From NCBI GenBank assembly GCA_014695175.1, contig JACJNV010000056.1, positions 1-48,788 of the forward strand: DNA of 48,788 bases. The letters run 5' to 3'. Shown here in pieces: positions 8,393 to 17,034 of this stretch (position 1 is its first letter; the number at the start of each line of letters is the position of its first letter). The notes under the pieces were generated by a model that had not been told where the DNA came from, made no database searches, and saw only the letters and a list, made by a program, of their open reading frames with translations. A program made the translations under genes and the position numbers. The DNA is from Microcoleus sp. FACHB-DQ6. GTDB taxonomy: Bacteria > Cyanobacteriota > Cyanobacteriia > Cyanobacteriales > Microcoleaceae.

Positions 8393-10146
8393 AAGAGGCT
8401 GTCCTTAATAGCTGCCGACACCTCCGATGTCACACTAACCAATCGCCCATTTTCGATAACCAGCAGCTTGTCACAGCTTTCCAACGTACTCAGGCGGTGG
8501 GCAATCATAAAGGTGGTGCGGTTATTCATCAGGCGTTCCATCGCTTCCATAATTGCCGCTTCGGTTTTGTTATCGACTGAACTTGTAGGCTCGTCGAGGA
8601 TGAGAATGGGAGCATCCTTCAAAAAGGCGCGAGCCAGCGAAATACGCTGGCGCTGTCCTCCAGAGAGGCGCATACCGCGCTCACCGACCTGGGTTTCGTA
8701 GCCCTGCGGTAGGCTAACGATGAACTCATGGGCATTGGCTGCCTTCGCTGCCGCTATGATGTCGTGTTCACTAGCATCAGGACGAGCATAAGCGATGTTC
8801 TCAGCGATGCTCGTCGAGAAAAGAACGGGTTCCTGAAGGACGATCGCGAACTGATTACGTAGGTCAGCCAGCTTGTAGTCGCGCAGGTTAATACCATCTA
8901 GGATAATCTGACCGTCGCTGGGGTCATAAAAGCGAGTTAACAGGTTCAGGAGCGTTGTCTTGCCTGCGCCTGTCCTCCCCGTGATGCCGACGCGAGTTCC
9001 AGGAGTGACCTCGAAGGAGATATGCCGCAGGATGGGATGAGCTTTGTCGTAGGCAAAGGAAACGTTATCAAACGTCACCGCCCCCGAAACACGAGAGACC
9101 GACTTGGTATGCTTGCACTCAATCACATCCGGTGTTTCGCTAAGAAGGTAGAAGGCTCGCTCTGCACTGGCGAGCGATCGCTGCATCCCTGTGACTTGGT
9201 CGCCAATGTTCATTAGGGGGATGTACAGTTGCGTCAGATAAGAATTTACCAGGAGTAAATCACCCAGGCTTAAAATCCCTGATTGCACATGTTTCACGCC
9301 CATAAACAGAACAGCAGCTGTTCCGATTGCCATCGTCAGTGCCACGACGCAGCTGAAAAAACTTTGGGCTAAGGAGACGCGAATTAGCGCCCAAATGCTT
9401 TTGCTGTAGTGATCGATGAAGCGGTCTTGTTCGTGAGCCTCCCGACCAAACGCTTTTACAACACGAATTGCCCCCAGCACCTCCTGTACTACTGATAGAG
9501 CAGAGCTTTCCAGGTTTTTTGCCTCAGTCCACTGATGGCGCAGACGCTGGCTATAAACCTGTGTGAGTACGAACAAAATGGGTGAAACACCGAGGGCGAC
9601 CACAGCCAGTTGCCAGTCGAGGCGCATGGTGACATAAGCCATCCCGACGAATGTGAAAACCGAGGTGATTAAGGGGATGAACCCGTTAATCACGATCCAT
9701 TGGATGGCAGGGGCATCGTATTGGATGCGGTATGTGGAGTCGGTCGTACCCTTAGAATCGTGGTAAGAGAGTGACAGACGCTGGACATGGCGGAAAAGCT
9801 GGGCGCGGAATTCTAGAACCATCTTTTCGCCGGTGAACGTCCCTAGTAACAAACTCCCAAACCCTTGAAGTTGGTTGAGCAGAGCGATCGCAACTACCAG
9901 CACGGCTGCGATCGCGAGTACAGCCGGATCGGAAGGGGCGATCGCTGTTGGCAGCAGTGTATCCAGGAAGCCGGGAATTGGTTGGGAGCCGATAACATTG
10001 TCTACAGCAATCTTGAGCGGTAGCGGCATCAGCAGCGCCAGGGGCATTGACAGCATACTGAGCAGAAAGATGCCTGCAATGTGGAGCCAGTAGGGCCGTG
10101 TCTGGCGCAGCAGCTTTCGGTAGAGACGGAAATCACGTACAACCAT
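8389..10146 (-). CDS. MsbA-like ABC exporter (fused membrane and ATPase domains)
   Basis: 585 residues: six-helix exporter membrane domain about 20-320, nucleotide-binding domain about 355-585. Walker A G390-T398 (GRTGAGKTT), Q-loop Q438, signature LSGGQ 494-498, Walker B ILILDE with catalytic Glu519, H-loop His550; all key residues are present, so it should be active. Half-transporters of this type export lipids, lipid-linked glycans or peptides as homodimers. It lies 5 nt after the GH-GT2 gene and overlaps the downstream glycosyltransferase, so export of the product made by those enzymes is the likely role (inference from context). Confidence 0.93.
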   Translation of the reverse strand: MVVRDFRLYRKLLRQTRPYWLHIAGIFLLSMLSMPLALLMPLPLKIAVDNVIGSQPIPGFLDTLLPTAIAPSDPAVLAIAAVLVVAIALLNQLQGFGSLLLGTFTGEKMVLEFRAQLFRHVQRLSLSYHDSKGTTDSTYRIQYDAPAIQWIVINGFIPLITSVFTFVGMAYVTMRLDWQLAVVALGVSPILFVLTQVYSQRLRHQWTEAKNLESSALSVVQEVLGAIRVVKAFGREAHEQDRFIDHYSKSIWALIRVSLAQSFFSCVVALTMAIGTAAVLFMGVKHVQSGILSLGDLLLVNSYLTQLYIPLMNIGDQVTGMQRSLASAERAFYLLSETPDVIECKHTKSVSRVSGAVTFDNVSFAYDKAHPILRHISFEVTPGTRVGITGRTGAGKTTLLNLLTRFYDPSDGQIILDGINLRDYKLADLRNQFAIVLQEPVLFSTSIAENIAYARPDASEHDIIAAAKAANAHEFIVSLPQGYETQVGERGMRLSGGQRQRISLARAFLKDAPILILDEPTSSVDNKTEAAIMEAMERLMNNRTTFMIAHRLSTLESCDKLLVIENGRLVSVTSEVSAAIKDSLL

Positions 10147-10151
10147 GATGG

Positions 10152-12710
10152 TTAGGATGTGACCCTTTCAGTTATTGAAGGGACTGGCACTAGCTCTAAT
10201 TTCTTAGCCACGATCTCTAGGACGTGGTACATCGTGCGCCCCAAACAGAACTGCTGATACAAAATGATCGCTGCGCTCACTGCACCAAGTACTCCTGTAG
10301 CTACGGCTACCTTAGTCAGGCCTAGAATAAGAGACACAATTGTAACCAAAACCCAAAACCATAGGATTGTTGCAGCCATCCGCGACATCCTTAGCGTACA
10401 CCCCACTCTTAAGAGTCTCTTATTCCCTCCGTGGTTTTCGGTACAAACTTTAATCATTGCTCTGGGAAAGAATCCTTGATGAATCTTCAGATCCCAGTCA
10501 CTCCATCCTTGATCGACGGTAATAAAATACTTGCGGGGCAAGAGGAAGTCCATCACTTCCTGAATCAGACTCTCTTTCTCCAGACCTACCTCCGTCCAAT
10601 AGGATAAGAAAAGCGATCGCTTCTGCCAAGAAATCTCAGGTTTTTGCACAAGCTCGTCAAACTTTATCGGCTCCACCTGGCTAAGTCCCCGCCTCCGCCA
10701 AAAGTAACGCTCTAGGCTGCGTACAAGAGGACCTAAGTAAATCAGCAATGCCACTAGCAAACGACCTTGCAGTCCCTGAAAACGACTATCCATCTGGGCC
10801 CGTAGCGAACTGGATATACAGTAGCTCCATGATAAAAAGAGCGGTGCTATACCTAACCACGGGCTGCCACCCGACAAGACTAAATAAATAAACAACAAGG
10901 CAGCTCCGACATTCCACTCCAGCGTCAGAGGGAGGTAAGAGAGGAAGGAAGCGGGAGGCTCATACAGGGTTTGAAACAACCCGCGACCAAAACCCCCAGA
11001 GTAAATAACAGGCTGACCGGAGAGGAAACTAGAGGAAAGGTCGCCGTATATCCTGCCTAGCCACTGGGATTGTCCCAGCAGGTTAAAGCGGTAGGGATGT
11101 TTGAAATATACGAGAGCTTCTGCTTTACCATAGCCGCGCTGCTGCTTAAGGTAGTCTTTAACTGTGTTACGCCGAAAGTGCCACACTACTGCTGCTGGGC
11201 TAAAGCCAATTGTATAACCCTTGTCTTGCAAGCGCCAGCAGATATCAACATCGTCACCCGCTGCATGAAACATGGGGTCAAAGCCTCCTATTTCCTCTAA
11301 TACCTCACGGCGAAAAGCCATGTTACAACCTGGGATGTGTTCAGCGACTTCATCACTCAAAAGGACGTGAGTTGGCCCACCTGGAGACACGGCAACACAG
11401 GAGGGGACAAGAGAGTTCTCTGGGGGAGGGAAGTTGGGTCCACCCACTGCCGAAAGTCCTGAAGACAGAAACTTGGCAACCATATAAGTAAGCCAGTCTG
11501 GATCGGCTACGCAGTCCGAGTCGGTATAGGCAATAATTTCACCTGTTGCCTCTGCTAGACCCACATTGCGTGCCACGCTTAGCCCTTTATTATCCTGGCT
11601 GATTAGTTTGATATAGTCATAAGATTTGGCGATTTTGAGAGTGCCATCAGTCGATCCATCATTGATTACAATAACTTCGTAGTTCGGATAGTTGAGTTCT
11701 TTGAGAGAAGCTAGGCAACTGTCAATAGTGCGATCGGCATTGTACGCGCATACCACCACCGAGACGCGAGGATACTCCGGTAATGCTGGTGGCAGATGTG
11801 CTGTGTAATACTGTTGCACTGTCTGGAACGCAGTTTTCTTACTTCGTTCCGCATCCACTAGACCAAAAGCCCAGTCCTCGATAGCAGACCCCCCCGTAAA
11901 CCACTCGTCAGTCCAAGAAAACACGATCGTCCCCGCTGCTCCCATATCAAAACTGGTTGACAATTTTTGAGCGAGAATTTCGGCTTGGGATTGGGTACCC
12001 TCACGGATTGAGTCAACACCAAACTCACTTAACACCAAAGGTTTATCTTCTGCCAGGTTATGCAGTCGGGAGACGTAGCTGCGGAAATCCTTTTCTCGAT
12101 GTAAGTAAACGTTAAAAGATAAGAAATCAGTAAAGTCAATATTGAGATACTCAGTACAGGGATAATTGGCATAGCTCACAAGCGCCTTTGGATCGGCGTC
12201 TTTTACCACCCCCATTAACTCCTTAAGAAAAGCACGGATTTGCTTGGGACCGTGCCACCGCACAATATCCGAAGGAATTTCGTTACCAATCAAATAGCCA
12301 AAGACACCTGGATACTCTCGACAGGCTTTCACCCCATTGGCAATTGCCTGACGAATCTCTGCTCTAGTAGAAGAGGAGTCAAGGAAGGCAATATGCTGAG
12401 CCCAAGGTATACCAATAAGTATTCTGAGACCGTATGTTGCCGCTAGATTCAAAAGCCAATCGGGTGGAATGGTATAGGTGCGTATACAGTTTGCCCCTAA
12501 CTCTGCCATCAGTGCAAAGTCTTTCTCTACCATAGGTTTTTCGGGAAAAGGCGCACCGTGACTACCTAACGAGAAAGTACCATAGGTCACCCCCTTGAGG
12601 AAGAATTTCTTTTCCCCAACAAAGAAAAATTTTCCCTTTACTGTAACAGTCCCAGGATTGGGCAAAAGCTGACTACGGCAGTCCAAATTTGGGAAAGAGA
12701 TATTTTCCAC
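10152..12710 (-). CDS. bifunctional clan GH-A glycosidase-like / GT2 glycosyltransferase membrane protein
   Basis: 852 residues. Residues 30-300 form a TIM-barrel glycosidase of clan GH-A: FFLKGVTYGTF, IRTYTIPPDWLL, putative acid/base in IGNEIPSD (Glu144), and putative nucleophile in VLSEFGVDS (Glu229). Residues 313-560 are a GT2 domain: RVSVVVCAYNA, INDGSTDGT, metal-binding YTDSD (Asp397/Asp399), GDDVDICWR around 486-493, and a QxxRxY-type segment QQRGYGKAE. The rest has several membrane helices. Both glutamates and the DxD motif are intact. It heads a three-gene operon with an exporter and a second glycosyltransferase. Likely polymerises or trims a surface glycan; linkage unknown. Confidence 0.85.
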   Translation of the reverse strand: MENISFPNLDCRSQLLPNPGTVTVKGKFFFVGEKKFFLKGVTYGTFSLGSHGAPFPEKPMVEKDFALMAELGANCIRTYTIPPDWLLNLAATYGLRILIGIPWAQHIAFLDSSSTRAEIRQAIANGVKACREYPGVFGYLIGNEIPSDIVRWHGPKQIRAFLKELMGVVKDADPKALVSYANYPCTEYLNIDFTDFLSFNVYLHREKDFRSYVSRLHNLAEDKPLVLSEFGVDSIREGTQSQAEILAQKLSTSFDMGAAGTIVFSWTDEWFTGGSAIEDWAFGLVDAERSKKTAFQTVQQYYTAHLPPALPEYPRVSVVVCAYNADRTIDSCLASLKELNYPNYEVIVINDGSTDGTLKIAKSYDYIKLISQDNKGLSVARNVGLAEATGEIIAYTDSDCVADPDWLTYMVAKFLSSGLSAVGGPNFPPPENSLVPSCVAVSPGGPTHVLLSDEVAEHIPGCNMAFRREVLEEIGGFDPMFHAAGDDVDICWRLQDKGYTIGFSPAAVVWHFRRNTVKDYLKQQRGYGKAEALVYFKHPYRFNLLGQSQWLGRIYGDLSSSFLSGQPVIYSGGFGRGLFQTLYEPPASFLSYLPLTLEWNVGAALLFIYLVLSGGSPWLGIAPLFLSWSYCISSSLRAQMDSRFQGLQGRLLVALLIYLGPLVRSLERYFWRRRGLSQVEPIKFDELVQKPEISWQKRSLFLSYWTEVGLEKESLIQEVMDFLLPRKYFITVDQGWSDWDLKIHQGFFPRAMIKVCTENHGGNKRLLRVGCTLRMSRMAATILWFWVLVTIVSLILGLTKVAVATGVLGAVSAAIILYQQFCLGRTMYHVLEIVAKKLELVPVPSITERVTS

Positions 12711-12855
12711 AAAATCCTTTAGTTTGATGTTTAGAGCAACTGTTCTTAATGATTTTCATCAATGATATAGTACAATATTTATTGTTTGTAGTATAATTAA
12801 AAACAAAAATTAGCATTAGAGCGAGCAAAAATCATCTAGAGAATCCATTTGACAT

Positions 12856-13125
12856 CTAAGAAGAGGGTGCAAGCCTTTTAAGCATCAGTCGAATAAAACA
12901 AAGGTTGAGCTTTGCAGTCGCATTATCCAAAGTTCTCTCAAAGTTCTTGACTAAAATTTTGCATTTTTCCACCCAAGCATTTGACCGTTCTTTTCCCCCA
13001 CCTTGCTCTCAACGGTACAAATCCGGATTTTCCCTGTACTTCTTTGTCTTGTTTTGAGGGTTTTTTCGAGAGTTCAAACTTGATTTTTGTCAGAATTTGT
13101 GGAGAAATCTTTTTTTACTCCTAGA
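12856..13125 (-). pseudogene. IS5-type transposase, C-terminal remnant
   Basis: Reading the minus strand gives KPSKQDKEVQGKSGFVPLRARW, then a one-base slip near 12995-13010, then KERSNAWVEKCKILVKNFER, TLDNATAKLNLCF, IRLMLKRLAPSS and a TAG at 12856-12858. RSNAWxEKC...LVKNFERTL...LCFIRLMLKRLA is the conserved C-terminus of cyanobacterial IS5-family DDE transposases. The rest of the element is gone. It marks the right edge of the glycan island. The stretch 12711-12850 before it is AT-rich and probably holds the promoter of the GH-GT2 operon. Confidence 0.7.
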
Positions 13126-13129
13126 TGTC

Positions 13130-13484
13130 ATCGCTTCGCGAACACGAGTCCGCAATAACCTAGTGACGGTCGATCGCCCGCTGTCATATCCCGCTGCGGT
13201 TGCTGGTGAGGAGCGCGCTCCTAGACCCCTAAAATGATATTATTTACTAAAATATATTTGACTTTGGCAGCAGCCGGGAGCGATTCTGTTTCTGTCCACC
13301 TCTTTTGGCTGAAAAAACTTAACATTATTTAATAAAGTGCAACGATTAGCTATAATTGTTTACAGGTGCGGGTTGGGGAACTTTTTTTAAATCACCCGAT
13401 CGGATGAGTCTGGAAGACGATGCCAAGCATCTGAAAAAATTTTACCTTTAAAGGTAATCCTGAGATTAAATTAGGTGAGTCGGT
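13130..13484. other. intergenic region upstream of the adaptor gene
   Basis: Contains a 12-bp palindrome GGAGCGCGCTCC near 13208, a TATAAT box at 13351-13356 without a convincing -35 element at 17 bp, and the 16-bp palindrome listed separately. No coding sequence seen. Confidence 0.4.
13442..13457. promoter_or_regulatory. 16-bp perfect palindrome, candidate operator
   Basis: TTACCTTTAAAGGTAA is a perfect palindrome 27 nt before the ATG of the adaptor gene and about 90 nt after a TATAAT box, a place suited to a dimeric repressor or activator. The regulator is unknown. Confidence 0.4.
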
Positions 13485-15353
13485 ATGATCGTTAGCCCTA
13501 AAAAGGAAACTGCTCAGGTCAAGGTGGAAGATACTCAGACTGTAGACACCAAGGCCGCAGAGACTAAAATTGCAGATAACAAAACCGCCCAAAAGCAGTC
13601 TCCGAAGAAACCCGCGCGCAAACCGCAGCGGTGGGCTATTGGGTTGGTTGCAGCCGGGTTGCTAGCTGTACCGACCACCATATATATAGCAAAAAGTCGA
13701 TCGCAGCCGAAAGTAGATGCGCTCGCCACTATGACAGTGCCGGTGGAAGCGCAAAACCTCACGGTGCGGATCACGTCGAGCGGCACGGTGCAGCCCGTAC
13801 AGCGCGTGAATCTCAGCCCCAAAGGCTCCGGGCGCATAGCAGAATTATTTGTCGAACAGGGCGATAAAGTCGAAGCAGGACAGATTGTTGCCCGCATGGA
13901 AAGCCGCGATGTAGAAGCTCAACTAGCTCAAGCTAAAGCCCGCGAAGCCAGCGTGCGAGCAAAACTCGCCAAAATCGAAGCCGGGAATCGATCGGAAGAC
14001 ATCGCCAGCGCCCGAGCGCGTTTAGAGCAAGCCGAAGCCAGTCTCGCGCAAGCCCAAGCCGGCAGCCGCGTGGAAGAAGTTGCAGGAGCCAGAGCCCGCT
14101 TGCAGCAAACTCAAGCTGGCTTGCAACGACTGCGAGCCGGCAGCCGCGTTGAAGAAGTCAGCCAAGCGCGAGCTCGTTTAGCCCAAGCTCAAGCTCGTTT
14201 AGCAGATGCTCAAACCGGCAGTGTCAAACAAGAAATTGCCCAAGCACAAACGCAAATTGACTCGAGTAAAGCCCAAGCCGAACTAACAGCTCAACGGGTA
14301 GAACGCAATCGGCCGCTAGTGGAAGAAGGCGCTCTGGCTAAAGATAAACTGGATGAATTAATTAAAGAAAATCGTACAGCCCAAGCTAAATTAATAGAAT
14401 CTCAAAGACGCCTGCAACAACTACAAGAAAGTCGGGAGTCGCAAATTCAGCAACTGCAAGCTGCTGTGCAAGTCGAGCAGCAAGCATTGAAGCAATTGCA
14501 AAACGGCACGCGATCGGAAGAAATTGCCCAAGCCGAAGCAGAAGTGGCCGAAGCAAAAAGCAAATTAGCGCAAGTAGAAAACGGCAACCGTCCAGAAGAA
14601 ATCGCTAAAGCCGAAGCAGCAGTTGCTGAAGCAAAAAGCCAATTGGCCGCACAAGAAAACGGTTCTCGCCCGGAAGAAATAGCTCAAGCTCAAGCTGAAT
14701 TAGCGGAAGCTCAAGCTCAAGTTCGCTTTCAAGAAGTGCAGTTAGAAGATACGAAAGTTCGCGCTCCTTTTGCTGGAGTTATTACCCAAAGATACGCCAT
14801 CCAAGGAGCTTTTGTAACTCCGGCAACTTCGGCTTCGGAAGCTACTTCGGCAACTTCGACATCGATTGTCGCTCTAGCTAGAGATGTGGAAGTTTTAGCG
14901 AAAGTCCCGGAGGCTGATATCAGTCAAATTAAACCGGGTCAAGAAGTTGAAATAGTGGCTGATGCTTATCCAGATAAAGTGTTTAAAGGCCGCGTTAAGT
15001 TAATTGCGCCGGAAGCTGTTAAGGAACGGGATGTGACGCTATTTCAAGTTCGAGTTGCCATTGATACGGGCAAAGATTTCTTGCAATCGGGAATGAACGT
15101 AGATTTGAGATTTGTAGGTCAAAAGCTGAGCAATGCTTTAGTTGTGCCGACGGTGGCAATTGTGACTAATAAAGGTCAAACGGGTGTGCTAGTTCCTGAT
15201 GAGAAACAACAGCCGAAGTTTAAGCCTGTTACGGTTGGCTCGACTATTGGCAACAAGATTCAGATTTTAGAGGGTGCAAAAGCGGGCGATCGCGTTTTTA
15301 CCGAACTTCCTCAAGGTAAAAAGCTCGAGGATATTATCAAGAATCAGAAATAG
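13485..15353 (+). CDS. HlyD/DevB-type membrane-fusion adaptor with expanded coiled coil
   Basis: 622 residues. A lysine-rich cytoplasmic leader, one membrane helix (about 50-70), a lipoyl half-motif VNLSPKGSGRIAELFVEQGDKV, a long alpha-hairpin, the second lipoyl half DTKVRAPFAGVITQRYAI, and a beta-barrel plus C-terminal domain. The hairpin is built from 26-residue repeats starting (A/N)G-x-R-x-E-E/D-I/V at residues 166, 192, 218 (a degenerate fourth at 244) and 340, 366, 392, that is three or four on the ascending and three on the descending helix. Adaptors of this class bridge an inner-membrane ABC transporter to a TolC-like channel. Two MacB-type permeases follow, so a DevBCA/MacAB-like exporter is likely. 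Confidence 0.9.
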   Translation: MIVSPKKETAQVKVEDTQTVDTKAAETKIADNKTAQKQSPKKPARKPQRWAIGLVAAGLLAVPTTIYIAKSRSQPKVDALATMTVPVEAQNLTVRITSSGTVQPVQRVNLSPKGSGRIAELFVEQGDKVEAGQIVARMESRDVEAQLAQAKAREASVRAKLAKIEAGNRSEDIASARARLEQAEASLAQAQAGSRVEEVAGARARLQQTQAGLQRLRAGSRVEEVSQARARLAQAQARLADAQTGSVKQEIAQAQTQIDSSKAQAELTAQRVERNRPLVEEGALAKDKLDELIKENRTAQAKLIESQRRLQQLQESRESQIQQLQAAVQVEQQALKQLQNGTRSEEIAQAEAEVAEAKSKLAQVENGNRPEEIAKAEAAVAEAKSQLAAQENGSRPEEIAQAQAELAEAQAQVRFQEVQLEDTKVRAPFAGVITQRYAIQGAFVTPATSASEATSATSTSIVALARDVEVLAKVPEADISQIKPGQEVEIVADAYPDKVFKGRVKLIAPEAVKERDVTLFQVRVAIDTGKDFLQSGMNVDLRFVGQKLSNALVVPTVAIVTNKGQTGVLVPDEKQQPKFKPVTVGSTIGNKIQILEGAKAGDRVFTELPQGKKLEDIIKNQK

Positions 15354-15379
15354 GGCATAGGGCATAGGGCATAGGGCAT
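15354..15379. repeat. tandem 9-mer repeat (GGGCATAGG-type)
   Basis: Starts at the stop codon of the adaptor gene with three to four phased copies of a 9-mer around GGGCATA. It resembles the simple repeats found inside the gene at 20459-23440. Confidence 0.7.
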
Positions 15380-15419
15380 GGGGGATTATTTATCTCGCTC
15401 TAGGGTGTTTTCTTTCCCC

Positions 15420-15540
15420 GGAGATCCCCCCTAACCCCCCTTAAGAAGGGGGGGACAAGAGCAGTCAAAGTCCCTCTTAACTAGGGGGGACAAGACTATT
15501 CAAAGTCCCCCTTATTAAGGGGGATTTAGGGGGATCTAGA
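15420..15540. repeat. inverted repeat cluster of GATCCCCC / GGGGGATC blocks
   Basis: Blocks of C5-6 and G5-7 separated by TTAA-type spacers pair with each other (outer arms AGATCCCCC and GGGGGATCT). This is a recognisable cyanobacterial dispersed repeat; it may also act as a terminator for the adaptor transcript. Confidence 0.6.
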
Positions 15541-15605
15541 CTCGACTACCAGCGAGATTTATTATGGGTTTAAATATTAAGTTGACACCAATAATCCCAA
15601 TTCCC

Positions 15606-15638
15606 TAATCTAAAATCTAAAATCTAAAATCCAAAATC
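15606..15638. repeat. heptamer array (TCTAAAA) in the leader of the first permease
   Basis: Three TCTAAAA units followed by TCCAAAA end 5 nt before the ATG at 15644, so the ribosome-binding region is made of repeat and has no Shine-Dalgarno. Confidence 0.75.
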
Positions 15639-15643
15639 GAATT

Positions 15644-16861
15644 ATGGATATTGTTGAAAGCGTCAAAATGGCTGTCACAACTTTGATGGCAAACAAGCTT
15701 CGCAGCACCTTGACAATGTTAGGAATTATCATAGGAAATGCTTCTGTCATTTCGATGATCGGTATCGGGGAAGGAGCTCAAACATTTATCGAGGGACAGG
15801 TTAACTCTCTGGGTTCAAACTTGCTATTTATTATTCCCGGCAGTCCTGAAGCGCAAACCCGCCCGGTGATTCCGCCCCAGAATTTAGTAGTGGAAGATGC
15901 AGAGGCGATCGCATCTCAAGTTCCTTCTGTCCAAGAAGTCGCGCCAACTCTAAATGACAGTCAACTCGTTACCTACCGCAACAAAAATGTCTCATCTTCT
16001 ATTGTCGGAACTACCCCAGAATTTCTGACAGTCAGAAGCTTTGATGTTGGTCAAGGTCGATTTTTAAACAAATTAGATTTAGAAAGACAAGAAAATGTGG
16101 TTGCTTTAGGATCGGAAGCAGCCGAACAATTGTTTGGCAATACACAGCCAATTGGTCAATACATTCGCATCAAAAACTCGACTTTTCAAGTGATTGGTGT
16201 CATGCAGGCGAAAGGCTCAAGTTTTGGCGACAATCAAGATATGAATGTTTATTTGCCGCTGACAACAATGGCAAATCGCATCGTTGGTCGCTCGTCTCCC
16301 TACGGTACAAAAGTAACATTTATTTCGGTTGCTATCAAAGATGAAAGTATGATGCAAGCTGCCCAATTTCAAATAGAAAATCTGCTCAGATTGCGTCATA
16401 AAATTACTAAAGAAGATGATTTTACGGTCCGAAATCAGAAAGATTTGATGAAGACGTTGGGCAGTATTACTGGTGCTTTGACGTTGATGTTGGCTTTTGT
16501 GGCGGCAATTTCGCTGTTTGTGGGCGGCATCGGGATTATGAATATCATGCTGGTTTCTGTTACCGAACGCACGAAGGAAATTGGATTGAGAAAGGCGATC
16601 GGAGCTTCTCAGCAGGATATCCTGATTCAGTTTATGATAGAGTCTGTGATTTTGTCAGCAGCAGGCGGGGCGATCGGCACTGGATTCGGTATCGGCGGCG
16701 TGCTTTTAGTCGCTGCTTTTACTCCCCTGCAAGCTAGTGTTTCCCCAGTGGCGATCGCACTTGCAGTCGGTGTTTCCGGCAGCATCGGCTTATTTTTCGG
16801 CATAGTACCTGCAAAACAAGCGGCTAAATTAGACCCGATTGTGGCATTGAGAAGTGCTTAA
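15644..16861 (+). CDS. MacB/DevC-type ABC permease (FtsX-like), copy 1
   Basis: 405 residues. One N-terminal helix (ANKLRSTLTMLGIIIGNASV), a large periplasmic MacB_PCD domain, and three C-terminal helices with FVGGIGIMNIMLVSVTERTK and EIGLRKAIGAS, the ATPase-coupling region. It has no nucleotide-binding domain, unlike E. coli MacB, so it needs a separate ATPase; none is encoded between 13.4 and 18.3 kb. It follows the adaptor gene and is paralogous to the next gene (both start with (I)VESVKMA or IESVKMA). Probably one subunit of a tripartite exporter. Confidence 0.9.
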   Translation: MDIVESVKMAVTTLMANKLRSTLTMLGIIIGNASVISMIGIGEGAQTFIEGQVNSLGSNLLFIIPGSPEAQTRPVIPPQNLVVEDAEAIASQVPSVQEVAPTLNDSQLVTYRNKNVSSSIVGTTPEFLTVRSFDVGQGRFLNKLDLERQENVVALGSEAAEQLFGNTQPIGQYIRIKNSTFQVIGVMQAKGSSFGDNQDMNVYLPLTTMANRIVGRSSPYGTKVTFISVAIKDESMMQAAQFQIENLLRLRHKITKEDDFTVRNQKDLMKTLGSITGALTLMLAFVAAISLFVGGIGIMNIMLVSVTERTKEIGLRKAIGASQQDILIQFMIESVILSAAGGAIGTGFGIGGVLLVAAFTPLQASVSPVAIALAVGVSGSIGLFFGIVPAKQAAKLDPIVALRSA

Positions 16862-16869
16862 TTAGTTTG

Positions 16870-16995
16870 TTGACGGTTGACTGTTGACTGTTGACTGTTG
16901 GCTGTTGACTATTCACGGTTGACTGTTGACTGTTGACTGTTCACGGTTGACTGTTGACTGTTCACGGTTGACTGTTGACTGTTCACGGTTGACTG
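16870..16995. repeat. 18-unit heptamer array with higher-order 21-bp period
   Basis: Eighteen consecutive heptamers in perfect phase: mostly TTGACTG with TTCACGG (or TTGACGG) about every third unit, giving a 21-bp super-unit. It fills most of the gap between the two permease genes. Confidence 0.9.
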
Positions 16996-17034
16996 TTATA
17001 AAAATAACTCATAACTAATAACTCATAACAAAGT

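Noticed and set aside
16870..16995. Possible CRISPR array
   Set aside because: The repeats are contiguous heptamers without unique spacers, and no cas gene is near.
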